The notes beneath the pieces are model-generated. The model worked only from the letters and a program-made list of their open reading frames with translations. It was not told the DNA's origin and searched no databases. A stretch of 64,000 nt of DNA from Acetatifactor muris (lineage in GTDB: Bacteria > Bacillota > Clostridia > Lachnospirales > Lachnospiraceae): contig NZ_JANJZD010000005.1 in NCBI RefSeq assembly GCF_024623325.1, forward strand, positions 62,001 to 126,000, written 5' to 3'. The position numbers and the translations under genes are program-made. Positions 37,375 to 45,448 of this stretch are shown one piece after another. Positions within the stretch are counted from its first letter, which is position 1. Each line of letters starts with the position of its first letter.

Positions 37375-39597
37375 TCACTTTCCCTCTGCCATCTGCAGCT
37401 GGGCTGTCACCAATCCGTAATAGATTCCCTTCTTCTCCAGCAGTTCGTTGTGCGTGCCAATCTCGGCGACACCGTGTCTGTCGATCACCACAAGCCGGTC
37501 CGCATTGCGCAGGGTGGAAAGCCGATGGGCTATGGCAAACGTCGTCCTGCCCTTCACAAGCCGGTCCAGGGCCTGCTGTATCAGGAACTCGCTCTCCGTA
37601 TCCAGCGCCGATGTGGCTTCATCCAGAATCAGCAGCCTCGGATTGTTCAGGATTGCCCTGGCAATGGCAATTCTCTGGCGCTCGCCGCCGGAAAGGTTAT
37701 AGCCGTGCTCACCCACATAGGTATTATAGCCGTCCGGTGTCTTACAGATAAAGTCATGGGCGTTGGCCGCTTTCGCCGCCTGGATCACCTCCGCAAGGGA
37801 GGCATCCTGCTTTGCAAACCGGATATTGGCAAGAATGCTGCCGGAGAACAGAAAAGTCTCCTGAAGCACTACGCCGATCTGGGAGTGCAGACTTTCCGTC
37901 TTCACCTTTCGGATATCCACGCCGTCTATGGTAATCCTTCCCTGGTCCACATCATACAGTCTCATGATCAGATTGATCAGCGTGGATTTTCCCGTGCCGG
38001 AAGCGCCCACCAGGCCGATCATCTCCCCGGGCTTCACCTGAAAGCTGATATTTTCCAGCACCGGCTCATAAGTGTGATAACCGAAAGAGACATTCTCAAA
38101 AGTAAAAGCACCTTTGACAGGAAATTCCCGGCTGTCATCGCTGTCCGCAATCACAGGCTCCTCGTCCAGCACATCGTAAATCCGGTTCAGACTGGTAATC
38201 ATCTGCATGACCATTCGTGGCATATGTGTCATCCAGCTCAAAGGGCCGAACAGATAGCCGCAGTAGGTGATAAACTGCACCAGCTCGCCCAGAGTCATCC
38301 TGTCGTTCAGCACGTCCATACCGCCGAAATAGACGGCAATATAGGAGCCGGCCCCCATCAGAAAGGTCACAATGGGGAAGAAGACCGCCCAGAAGATTTC
38401 GTTCTTTTTATTGATAGCGGCAAACTCTTCCGTCTTTTTCTGAAAGCGTGCCGCTTCCTTCTCTTCCTTGCCGAAAGATTTGACCACCCGCATTCCGGAG
38501 ATAATGTCCTGGAGATTGCTGGCCAGATCATCCGCCTTCAGCCACTGTCTGTGGAAAATACTGCGGATATGGTGCCAGAATGCTTTGGTGACAACAAATA
38601 CCACCACCACAAACACCAGCGAGAACAAAGTCATTTTCCAACTGATCATAAACATGACAACCAGAGACACTGTCATGGTCAGCAGAGTGGAAAACATTTC
38701 TCCGAATACCTCTTCCATAAACCGGCGTATCTGATTGGTATCCTGGGATACACGGTTCAGCAGTTCCCCCGGCTTCCGATTGTTGATAAAGGAAAGAGAC
38801 AGGGTCTGTATCTTGTAATACAGGCTGCGCCTCATGGACATGCTCAGGGACGTTCCCAGGGCCATACAGTGCCAGAACCTGTACACTTCCAGCAGAATAC
38901 GAGCCACCAGCATGGAAAACGTGACACCCACAAAAATCCACAGTTCTTTCCATCCGCCGTTTCCTGTGGCCAGTACGCCGTCGATAAACTGCCGCTGGAT
39001 CAGCGGGGTAACCAGATTTACAATGGTAATCAGCACCATGATCAGAGAAATTACCAGCAGCTTTCCCACATATTCTCCGCAAAGTGACATAAATTTTTTG
39101 AGAATGTCCGCTTTCCCCTCACAGTAGGGACATTTTCTGGTGCCCGGAAGCGCACGGCCGCATTTCTCACAATATTTCTCATATTCCAGACTGACTATTC
39201 TTTCCGGTGTCTCTCCCTTTCGTCTGGCTGTGAGAATCGCCTGCGCTCCCCGGACCGCATATGCGGCCCGGACAATATGCCTCATGGAAAAACGCGCCGC
39301 ACAGACGGACAGTCCGTCCTTCTTCACCACAATGACAATCCCGCTGTGCACCTGATGCTCACATTTGATTTTCTCACAGTCATCCAGCAGAAACGAAGCG
39401 CTCACTTTCTCGTCCTCCAGCACCAGAAAGCGTTCCTGAGTCACCACAAGCCAGATTTTGTCCGCATATTGTTCCCGCACCCGCATCTTTCCGCCGTCAT
39501 AATCCAGATCTGTGGGCACACAGTACTGCGGCTCCTCTCCGGGCTTCAGCTCCAGAGCGGCCCTCTGACTGTCACTCAAAGTATATAATAGTTTCAT
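37375..39597 (-). CDS. ABC exporter half-transporter with N-terminal accessory domain and zinc ribbon
   Basis: 740 aa. Residues 1-135 form a beta-rich PH-like domain (DKIWLVVTQERFLVLEDEKV) not found in ordinary ABC exporters. A zinc ribbon follows (C143, C146, C156, C159). Then come six membrane helices (about 175-450) and an ATPase domain with Walker A GASGTGKST, signature LSGGERQRIAIARA and Walker B LLILDEATSALD. It probably pairs with the 784-aa homologue at 40247-42601 as a heterodimer, with the DUF1854 protein encoded between them. Both ATPase sites look consensus. Substrate unknown. Confidence 0.85.
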   Translation of the reverse strand: MKLLYTLSDSQRAALELKPGEEPQYCVPTDLDYDGGKMRVREQYADKIWLVVTQERFLVLEDEKVSASFLLDDCEKIKCEHQVHSGIVIVVKKDGLSVCAARFSMRHIVRAAYAVRGAQAILTARRKGETPERIVSLEYEKYCEKCGRALPGTRKCPYCEGKADILKKFMSLCGEYVGKLLVISLIMVLITIVNLVTPLIQRQFIDGVLATGNGGWKELWIFVGVTFSMLVARILLEVYRFWHCMALGTSLSMSMRRSLYYKIQTLSLSFINNRKPGELLNRVSQDTNQIRRFMEEVFGEMFSTLLTMTVSLVVMFMISWKMTLFSLVFVVVVFVVTKAFWHHIRSIFHRQWLKADDLASNLQDIISGMRVVKSFGKEEKEAARFQKKTEEFAAINKKNEIFWAVFFPIVTFLMGAGSYIAVYFGGMDVLNDRMTLGELVQFITYCGYLFGPLSWMTHMPRMVMQMITSLNRIYDVLDEEPVIADSDDSREFPVKGAFTFENVSFGYHTYEPVLENISFQVKPGEMIGLVGASGTGKSTLINLIMRLYDVDQGRITIDGVDIRKVKTESLHSQIGVVLQETFLFSGSILANIRFAKQDASLAEVIQAAKAANAHDFICKTPDGYNTYVGEHGYNLSGGERQRIAIARAILNNPRLLILDEATSALDTESEFLIQQALDRLVKGRTTFAIAHRLSTLRNADRLVVIDRHGVAEIGTHNELLEKKGIYYGLVTAQLQMAEGK

Positions 39598-39625
39598 AAA
39601 TTTCCAACCCTTTCACCCATATAAA

Positions 39626-40204
39626 CTAAATAAAGAGATCCAGCTTTTTCCTCTCTATCACACTCAGCTGGTAGAAATCCGGTATCTCATAACGGTTCCC
39701 GTCGATATCCGTCACCAGCAGTCTGGAATCACTTAAGTGAATCACCGCGTCGCCGCTCATCTGCGTGGTAAAACGGCAGGCTCCGAAGGTTGTCATCACA
39801 TTCCAGTAAGCATGCCCGTACTCATCCCTCACATCCATCACTTTGGTGATGGCCGGCATAAAGTAACGCAGCTTAATCTGCTCCCGAAGCATTTCCTGCT
39901 GCTCTTTCGGAAGCTGTGACAGCTTCTCTATCATGCCAATCTCCTTCGCCTTCTCGTCCGCCTCCCGGATGGAAATGAATTCCTCCGGATTGGTCAGCGG
40001 GAACGTCAGATAGACTCCCACTCTGTCATATTCTTTCTCTTTTGTCTTCAGCGAGACAAATCCGCCGGCCGTCCTGGCAAACTGCGCGTTTTCTCCGGTG
40101 AGAAAACGCATCTCCAGAAGTTCCTCCGATTCCTTCCTCAGAGCCTCCTCGTCAAATTCTTCCAGGTCAAGCAGGTCAACCCTTGTATTCTCCTGTCCTT
40201 CCAT
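39626..40204 (-). CDS. DUF1854-family protein
   Basis: 192 aa soluble protein with the DUF1854 pattern: KLRYFMPAITKVMDVRDEYGHAYWNVMTTFG and SDSRLLVTDIDGNRYEIPD. From memory, DUF1854 genes also lie beside ABC exporter genes, and near cyanophycin synthetase genes, in some Proteobacteria, but no function is established that I know of. It lies between the two half-transporter genes with short gaps (28 and 42 nt), so a structural or regulatory link with the exporter is likely. Confidence 0.8.
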   Translation of the reverse strand: MEGQENTRVDLLDLEEFDEEALRKESEELLEMRFLTGENAQFARTAGGFVSLKTKEKEYDRVGVYLTFPLTNPEEFISIREADEKAKEIGMIEKLSQLPKEQQEMLREQIKLRYFMPAITKVMDVRDEYGHAYWNVMTTFGACRFTTQMSGDAVIHLSDSRLLVTDIDGNRYEIPDFYQLSVIERKKLDLFI

Positions 40205-40246
40205 CTATTTTACACACCTCCATAATCAACATTTATGTTCTCTGTC

Positions 40247-42601
40247 TTACTCGATTCCCCGCATGGCAAGCGCTTTGGTCTGCAGCTCGCTCAGTTTGTA
40301 ATAAGTCCCCTTCTGCGCCAGCAGCTCTTCATGGGTCCCCGATTCTGTCAGCCTGCCGTCATCCAGCACAATCAGATGTGTGGCGTTGCGCAGGGTAGAG
40401 AGTCTGTGGGCTATGGACAGCACTGTTCTGCCCTTCTCCAGCTTCTCCAGGGATTTCTGGATGGCAAGCTCCGTCTCCGTATCCACCGCCGAAGTGGCCT
40501 CGTCCAGTATCAGAATTTTAGGGTCCGCCAGAATCGCCCTGGCAATGGAGATTCTCTGCTTCTCTCCCCCCGACAGCGAGCGGCTGGAAGAGCCCAGCAG
40601 GGTGTCATAGCCCTCCGGCATCTTGCAGATAAAATCATGGGCGTTGGCCTGGACGGCAGCCCTGATGATTTCCTCCCGGGTGGCCTCCGGCCGTGCGTAG
40701 GCGATATTCTCCGCCACAGTCCCCATGAAAATGTAAGTCTCCTGGGACACCATGGCCACATTTTTGCGCAGTTCACGGAATCCATACTGTTTTACATTGA
40801 CACCGTCCACCAGCACTTCCCCCTCCTGGGTGTCATAGAGCCTGGATATCAGGTTCACCAGAGTGGACTTTCCCGCTCCGGAACGTCCCACAATGCCGAA
40901 CACTTCGCCTGCCTGTACATGAAAACTGATATTTTTCAGAATGGGCTTATTGGCTTCGTACCCGAAGGTCACATCCTTCAGCTCGATTTCGCCTCTCAGT
41001 TTCTCAGGTCGTAAGGGATTGGGCATTTCCTTCACTTCCGGCACCGCATCAATGATCTCAAACATACGCTGCGCCGAATTCATGCACTGGGTATACCAGC
41101 GGATAATTCTGGACATGAATTCCAGCGGCCCTCTCAGCTGCCCCACATAGCCGGAAAAGGTCAGCAGCATACCCAGCTCGACATTGGATCCTCCGATAAT
41201 CATGGCACCGCCCACAGCCCACACCAGAAAGCTGATGGCGTCCTCCACGGAACAATACAGCGCAAAAAATTTATTGTCATAGCGGACCAGATCCATCTCC
41301 GCTGTCTTCACCTTTCCATTATTTTTGGCAAACCGGGTCATCTCCTGTTCCTGCTGTCCGAATGCCTTCACCACCCGGGCTCCTGTAAAGTTCTCATTCA
41401 TCTGCCCCTTCAGACGGCGGTTGGCCCTGTGTCTTTTGCCGTAATAGTGCCACAGATGGGGTATCATGCGATAGCTGATAACCACCAGCACAGGCATCAG
41501 AATCACAGAAACCAGCGCCAGCACGGGATTCAGCATGAACATAATCACCGTCGTGGCCAGTATAGTCCCCGCATTGATGAAAAAGTAAGGAATTCCGTCT
41601 ATAAAAAAGACCGCTATTTCTTCCGCATCATCCGACACCCTGGTCATCAGACCGCCGGTCTGCCGCTTGGAATAGAAGCTGATGGACAGCCTCCCCATGG
41701 AGCCGAACACCTGACTTTTCAGCTTTGCCACCACTTCCGGCGCAATCTTCGCCGTCAGCACTCCCTGCAGAATCCCCAGCGCCTGAATCAGTACTTTTGC
41801 AACGATCATGGCAAGTACCAGTACAGTAAGCGCCGTCATAAAGCGGCCCGCCGGAATGTGTAAAAACGCCAGAAAGGCCTCGTCCTTTGCGAGAATTCTA
41901 TCATAGAGAATGGTGCCGCTTAAGTACGGCCATACCAGATTCAGCGCCGCTGTCCCCAGATAGCAGAGCATCATCACCACAAGACATTTTTTGTAAGGTT
42001 TGAAATACGACAGAACCCGAAACAAAATGGATTTTTTATCCATACATTTGGGACAGATCTTCCTCTCCTGATCAGGATAAAGCATACCACACTGAGGGCA
42101 GCATTCCTTCCCTTTCTGTATATCCAGATCCTCTTCCGATATCTCTTCTCCTTTTTTCAGCTTCTGCGCCAGACTGCAGACCTTTAAAAAGGATTCCATC
42201 CTGGTATTGGAAAAATGGCAGAGATTCCGCTCCACACCGTCAATTTCCCCCAGAAGCACACCTGTGGAAACCTGCCGGATCACCTCTGTCTTCCCCACTT
42301 TCTGCAACTCAAATATCTGCAGTGCCGGCTCCTGTGCCAGAGCCGCCCGTTCTCTGGAAAGGGATTCCTTTCCCGCCGTCCTCCCTTCCGTAATCTGCCA
42401 GCCTCCATAACCGCCGAAGCGATACTCTTCCTTTTCCCGGTAGGGATAGGCCGCCAGCACCAGCTTTTCCGCAGTCAGCGCCACAATGGTATCCGCAAAC
42501 CGATACTCACTGTCAAAGTCAGCCATGGCGGCGAAAATAATTTCCTCTTTGGAAATTCCGTATTTCGCTGCCACGCTGACAAAACTTTTTGGTAAATTCA
42601 T
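40247..42601 (-). CDS. ABC exporter half-transporter with N-terminal accessory domain and zinc ribbon (partner)
   Basis: 784 aa. Residues 1-160 are a beta-rich accessory domain (TIVALTAEKLVLAAYPYRE, STGVLLGEIDGVERNLCHF). A zinc ribbon follows (C168, C171, C183, C186). Then six membrane helices (about 205-490) and an ATPase domain with Walker A GRSGAGKST, signature LSGGEKQRISIARA and Walker B ILILDEATSAVD. RBS AGGGGG before the ATG. It is the first large gene of the operon, 91 nt beyond an intrinsic terminator. The sequence architecture matches the 740-aa partner, implying an ancient duplication. Confidence 0.85.
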   Translation of the reverse strand: MNLPKSFVSVAAKYGISKEEIIFAAMADFDSEYRFADTIVALTAEKLVLAAYPYREKEEYRFGGYGGWQITEGRTAGKESLSRERAALAQEPALQIFELQKVGKTEVIRQVSTGVLLGEIDGVERNLCHFSNTRMESFLKVCSLAQKLKKGEEISEEDLDIQKGKECCPQCGMLYPDQERKICPKCMDKKSILFRVLSYFKPYKKCLVVMMLCYLGTAALNLVWPYLSGTILYDRILAKDEAFLAFLHIPAGRFMTALTVLVLAMIVAKVLIQALGILQGVLTAKIAPEVVAKLKSQVFGSMGRLSISFYSKRQTGGLMTRVSDDAEEIAVFFIDGIPYFFINAGTILATTVIMFMLNPVLALVSVILMPVLVVISYRMIPHLWHYYGKRHRANRRLKGQMNENFTGARVVKAFGQQEQEMTRFAKNNGKVKTAEMDLVRYDNKFFALYCSVEDAISFLVWAVGGAMIIGGSNVELGMLLTFSGYVGQLRGPLEFMSRIIRWYTQCMNSAQRMFEIIDAVPEVKEMPNPLRPEKLRGEIELKDVTFGYEANKPILKNISFHVQAGEVFGIVGRSGAGKSTLVNLISRLYDTQEGEVLVDGVNVKQYGFRELRKNVAMVSQETYIFMGTVAENIAYARPEATREEIIRAAVQANAHDFICKMPEGYDTLLGSSSRSLSGGEKQRISIARAILADPKILILDEATSAVDTETELAIQKSLEKLEKGRTVLSIAHRLSTLRNATHLIVLDDGRLTESGTHEELLAQKGTYYKLSELQTKALAMRGIE

Positions 42602-42692
42602 TATTACACACCCCCTGCCCGCATTTGCGGACTTTCATTCCATTACTCCGTTTTTAATGACTCAACTCTCCCCGTACCCATAACGACAAAAA

Positions 42693-42725
42693 AACCATGG
42701 CTCCTGCAGGCAGACAGTCATGGTT
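42693..42725 (-). terminator. Terminator or attenuator before the ABC/DUF1854 genes
   Basis: On the minus strand AACCATG pairs with CATGGTT, with additional CTG/CAG pairing inside, and seven T residues follow directly. It lies between the 24-codon ORF and the first ABC gene, so downstream expression needs read-through. Confidence 0.75.
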
Positions 42726-42728
42726 CAC

Positions 42729-42770
42729 TTCATCACTTTATGTTGGCAGCACACAAAAACTGCCGATGAA
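42729..42770 (-). promoter_or_regulatory. Hairpin upstream of the attenuator, possible alternative pairing
   Basis: On the minus strand GGCAG/CTGCC forms an inner stem and TTCATC/GATGAA an outer stem, starting 5 nt after the small ORF stop. The GGCAG arm can instead pair with a second CTGCC inside the 5' half of the terminator, which would break it. This is the layout expected of an attenuator. Confidence 0.5.
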
Positions 42771-42775
42771 CTAAC

Positions 42776-42850
42776 TCAATCTACGGTACTGGGAGGCGTT
42801 ATAAAGTCGATTCTGAATTGTAATTCCCTGTCTTCCAACCTGATCTTCAT
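42776..42850 (-). CDS. 24-aa small ORF, leader peptide or exported peptide
   Basis: 24 codons beginning MKIRLEDRELQF and ending TPPSTVD. A strong AAAGGAGG lies 8 nt upstream of the ATG, and a consensus-like promoter lies 43 nt upstream, so translation is likely. The peptide is charged (four basic, five acidic residues), has no Cys, no double-Gly leader site and no signal peptide. It is followed by a hairpin and an intrinsic terminator before the ABC/DUF1854 genes. It may be a leader peptide for ribosome-mediated attenuation, as known for BmrB ahead of bmrCD, or the peptide substrate of the exporter. I do not recognise a family. Confidence 0.65.
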   Translation of the reverse strand: MKIRLEDRELQFRIDFITPPSTVD

Positions 42851-42892
42851 CTTTCTGCCTCCTTTCCTTCTTATTTTTGAATGACCTTTTCC

Positions 42893-42922
42893 AGTATACT
42901 CATATTTACAGAAGAATGTCAA
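42893..42922 (-). promoter_or_regulatory. Promoter of the small ORF-ABC-DUF1854 operon
   Basis: Minus strand TTGACA (42917-42922), 18 bp, TATACT (42893-42898). The -35 is perfect and the -10 has five of six matches. Confidence 0.75.
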
Positions 42923-43014
42923 CCCCTTTTTCCTAAAAATTTACAAATCTGACTGTTCAAAGTCGAACCCCTTTGCAATTTTTTCATACATTATGATAAA
43001 AGCAAAAAGGAAGA

Positions 43015-43035
43015 AAGTCCGAAAAAGCCGGACTT
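43015..43035 (+). other. Leader hairpin between a Shine-Dalgarno-like site and the importer start codon
   Basis: AAGTCCG/CGGACTT with a 7-nt loop. The only purine-rich site (AAGGAAG, 43007-43013) lies 35 nt before the ATG at 43049; folding of this hairpin would bring it to about 14 nt. Confidence 0.4.
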
Positions 43036-43048
43036 AAAAGATATATCC

Positions 43049-43816
43049 ATGCAAAGTATCCTGGAGTTAAAAAATATCGGCTATTCCTATCACAGTCTCC
43101 ACGGGGAGACCAGGGCTTTGAAAAATATTTCCTTCGGTGTCCGGGAAGGCGAATTTGTGGCCATTGTAGGGCCCAGCGGATGTGGAAAGTCCACACTGCT
43201 CTCCATTATAGCCGGCCTCCTGGAGCCGGAGGAGGGCACCATCATTGTAAACAATCCTGACGGTACCCTGCACTATCCGAAGATTGGCTACATGCTCCAG
43301 AGAGATCATCTCTTTGAGTGGCGCAGCATCTATCGCAATGTAATTCTCGGCCTGGAGCTGAATCACTGTGTGACCAGGGAGCGCCTGGAAGCGGTGGAAC
43401 GCCTTCTGGCAGACTATGGGCTTGACAAGTTTCGAGATAAACGGCCCAGTGAGCTGTCCGGCGGAATGAAGCAGCGTGCCGCCCTGATCCGCACCCTGGC
43501 TCTGGAGCCTCAGCTTCTGCTTCTGGATGAGCCCTTCAGCGCGTTGGACTATCAGACAAGACTGTTCGTATCCGCAGACATCTGCCGCTTAATCAGAGCC
43601 GCCGGAAAGACCATGATCATCATAACACACGATTTATCGGAGGCCATCAGTCTGGCGGACAGAATTATTGTCCTGTCCGGCCGTCCCGCCGTCGTCAAAA
43701 ACGAAGTATCCGTAAAACTGACTCTCGCGGATACCTCTCCTCTGGCCGCCAGAAATGCTCCCGAGTTCCAACAGTATTTTAACCTGCTATGGGAGGACCT
43801 GACACATGAAAAATGA
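43049..43816 (+). CDS. ABC importer ATP-binding protein, nitrate/sulfonate/taurine type
   Basis: 255 aa ATPase of the SsuB/TauB group. Walker A GPSGCGKST (41-49), Q-loop MLQRDHLFEWR, signature LSGGMKQRAALIRTLA, Walker B LLLLDEPFSALD and switch His in IITHDLSEA. The usual ligands are alkanesulfonates, nitrate, bicarbonate or pyrimidine precursors of thiamine. It overlaps the permease gene by 11 nt. These are the first plus-strand genes in the window, divergent from the ABC/DUF1854 operon. No binding-protein gene is found beside it. Confidence 0.92.
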   Translation: MQSILELKNIGYSYHSLHGETRALKNISFGVREGEFVAIVGPSGCGKSTLLSIIAGLLEPEEGTIIVNNPDGTLHYPKIGYMLQRDHLFEWRSIYRNVILGLELNHCVTRERLEAVERLLADYGLDKFRDKRPSELSGGMKQRAALIRTLALEPQLLLLDEPFSALDYQTRLFVSADICRLIRAAGKTMIIITHDLSEAISLADRIIVLSGRPAVVKNEVSVKLTLADTSPLAARNAPEFQQYFNLLWEDLTHEK

Positions 43817-44639
43817 ACGGAAAAATAAGAAAAAGTCCGGCGCTGAACTGACCAGACAGGAACAATTCGTCAGACAGCACAGAAGACATCATCATGAAAT
43901 TGCATCCTGGAGAACTGTGATTTTCGTATTCTTTCTGATTCTCTGGGAAATCAGCGCAGACATGAAATGGATTGACAGCTTTTTCTTCTCCAGTCCCAGC
44001 CGGGTGCTGCGCTGCTTTGCCGAACAGTTAAAAGGCAATTCCCTGCTCTCTCACATCGGTGTCACCCTTTTTGAGACACTTTTCAGCTTCCTGCTGGTAT
44101 TGCTTTTCAGCCTTCTGGTGTCCACGCTTCTGTGGTATTCCAGAAAGCTGTCGGAAATCCTGGAACCCTATCTGGTAGTCCTGAACAGTCTGCCCAAATC
44201 CGCGCTGGCTCCTCTGTTCATCGTATGGCTTGGCACCGGAACCAAAACCATTATCGTTGCAGGCATATCCGTGGCTGTCTTCGGCTCCATCATCAGCTTT
44301 TATACCGGCTTCCAGCAGGTCGACGCGGAAAAAATCACTTTGATATATACTCTGGGCGGCAGTAAACGTGACGCTTTCTTCCGGGTGGTGCTCCCCGGCT
44401 CCATTCCCATTCTGCTCAGCACGGCCAAGGTAAATATAGGCCTGGCTCTGGTAGGCGTCATCATCGGAGAATTCCTTGCGGCAAGGCGCGGCCTGGGATA
44501 CCTGATTATCTATGGTTCCCAGGTATTTCAGCTGGATATGGTCATCACCAGCATCATTATCCTCTGTCTCATCGCCCTGGGTCTCTATAAATCCATCCAG
44601 CTCATCGAACACAGAATCAAAATTCAGTTTAAAATGTGA
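43806..44639 (+). CDS. ABC importer permease, SsuC/TauC type
   Basis: 277 aa. A charged cytoplasmic N-terminus (about 40 residues, many Lys/Arg/His) precedes six helices. The family motif SLPKSALAPLFIVWLGTGTK and the EAA loop TLGGSKRDAFFRVVLP are visible, and IGEFLAARRGLGYLI is typical. It pairs with the ATPase upstream. The transcript ends at a large hairpin 12 nt after the stop. The ligand is unknown, and the missing binding protein must be encoded elsewhere. Confidence 0.92.
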   Translation: MKNERKNKKKSGAELTRQEQFVRQHRRHHHEIASWRTVIFVFFLILWEISADMKWIDSFFFSSPSRVLRCFAEQLKGNSLLSHIGVTLFETLFSFLLVLLFSLLVSTLLWYSRKLSEILEPYLVVLNSLPKSALAPLFIVWLGTGTKTIIVAGISVAVFGSIISFYTGFQQVDAEKITLIYTLGGSKRDAFFRVVLPGSIPILLSTAKVNIGLALVGVIIGEFLAARRGLGYLIIYGSQVFQLDMVITSIIILCLIALGLYKSIQLIEHRIKIQFKM

Positions 44640-44650
44640 GAGCGCTGTAA

Positions 44651-44699
44651 CGGGCTCAGAAGCGGCATAAAGTACTGTTTCCCGCCGCTTCCGAACCCG
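44651..44699. terminator. Large hairpin between convergent genes
   Basis: CGGG...GAAGCGGC pairs with GCCGCTTC...CCCG across a 17-nt loop. No clear U-run follows on either strand, so termination is uncertain, but its place between two convergent genes fits. Confidence 0.4.
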
Positions 44700-44749
44700 G
44701 GAAACGGATCTATCCGAGACCATTGCCCGGCCCTTTTCCGTCCTTTCTG

Positions 44750-45433
44750 TCACCTTGCGGGCATCTGAAAGTCCGCCAGCGCCCTGTTGAGATAATCGTT
44801 AAAAGGTTTCATAATTCGGAAAAGTCCGGCCGCCTTTGCGATAAATGCATCCGCATCTCTCAGTTCCCGGTCTCTCAGGGGATATTCCAGATACCAGCTC
44901 TTAAATTTCAGATATTCCGCCTGGGGATGTTCTCTCTCATATCCGGCGGGAACCTTTTTCAACGCAGTTCCCTGGACTGTGAAATATTTCTCAAATTCCG
45001 GCTCATGTATGATCGCTTCCCATGCTTCCCCATTCTGAAGGATATAATCCCGTATCATCGTCGTCGCATCCTTAAACATGTCAGCAAACAGGCCGCCGCC
45101 TAAAAAAGACTCTCCTCCGGGCTTTATCATAAGATAATACCCCACGGGAACAGGTAATTTGCCCCTGGAGGAAATATGGGCGCGAAACGCAGGATTATAG
45201 GGAGACTTGTCATGGCTGAAACGGGTATCCCTCACAAGTTTAAAGGTAAGATCACCCGGATTGTTCTGTAAAATGCTGCTGTCAAATTTTCCGATTTCCA
45301 GCATCAATGTCTTTAATAATTTTTCAAACTCGGCGTTTGCCTTTTTATAGTCCTCTTTATTCGCATGATACCATTCGCGGTTGTTATTCCTGCTTAATGC
45401 GGATAAATAATCCATTATAAGCTGTGTATTCAT
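44750..45433 (-). CDS. DUF2461-family protein
   Basis: 227 aa soluble protein of the DUF2461/TIGR02453 family. The usual start NREWYHANKEDYKKANAEFE and the motif RDTRFSHDKSPYNPAFRAHIS are present, with PGGESFLGGGLFADMF in the middle. Members are widespread, but no biochemical role is established that I know of. It follows the sigma factor gene after 15 nt, so the two are likely in one operon. Confidence 0.88.
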   Translation of the reverse strand: MNTQLIMDYLSALSRNNNREWYHANKEDYKKANAEFEKLLKTLMLEIGKFDSSILQNNPGDLTFKLVRDTRFSHDKSPYNPAFRAHISSRGKLPVPVGYYLMIKPGGESFLGGGLFADMFKDATTMIRDYILQNGEAWEAIIHEPEFEKYFTVQGTALKKVPAGYEREHPQAEYLKFKSWYLEYPLRDRELRDADAFIAKAAGLFRIMKPFNDYLNRALADFQMPAR

Positions 45434-45448
45434 CGTCTGTCTTCTCCT

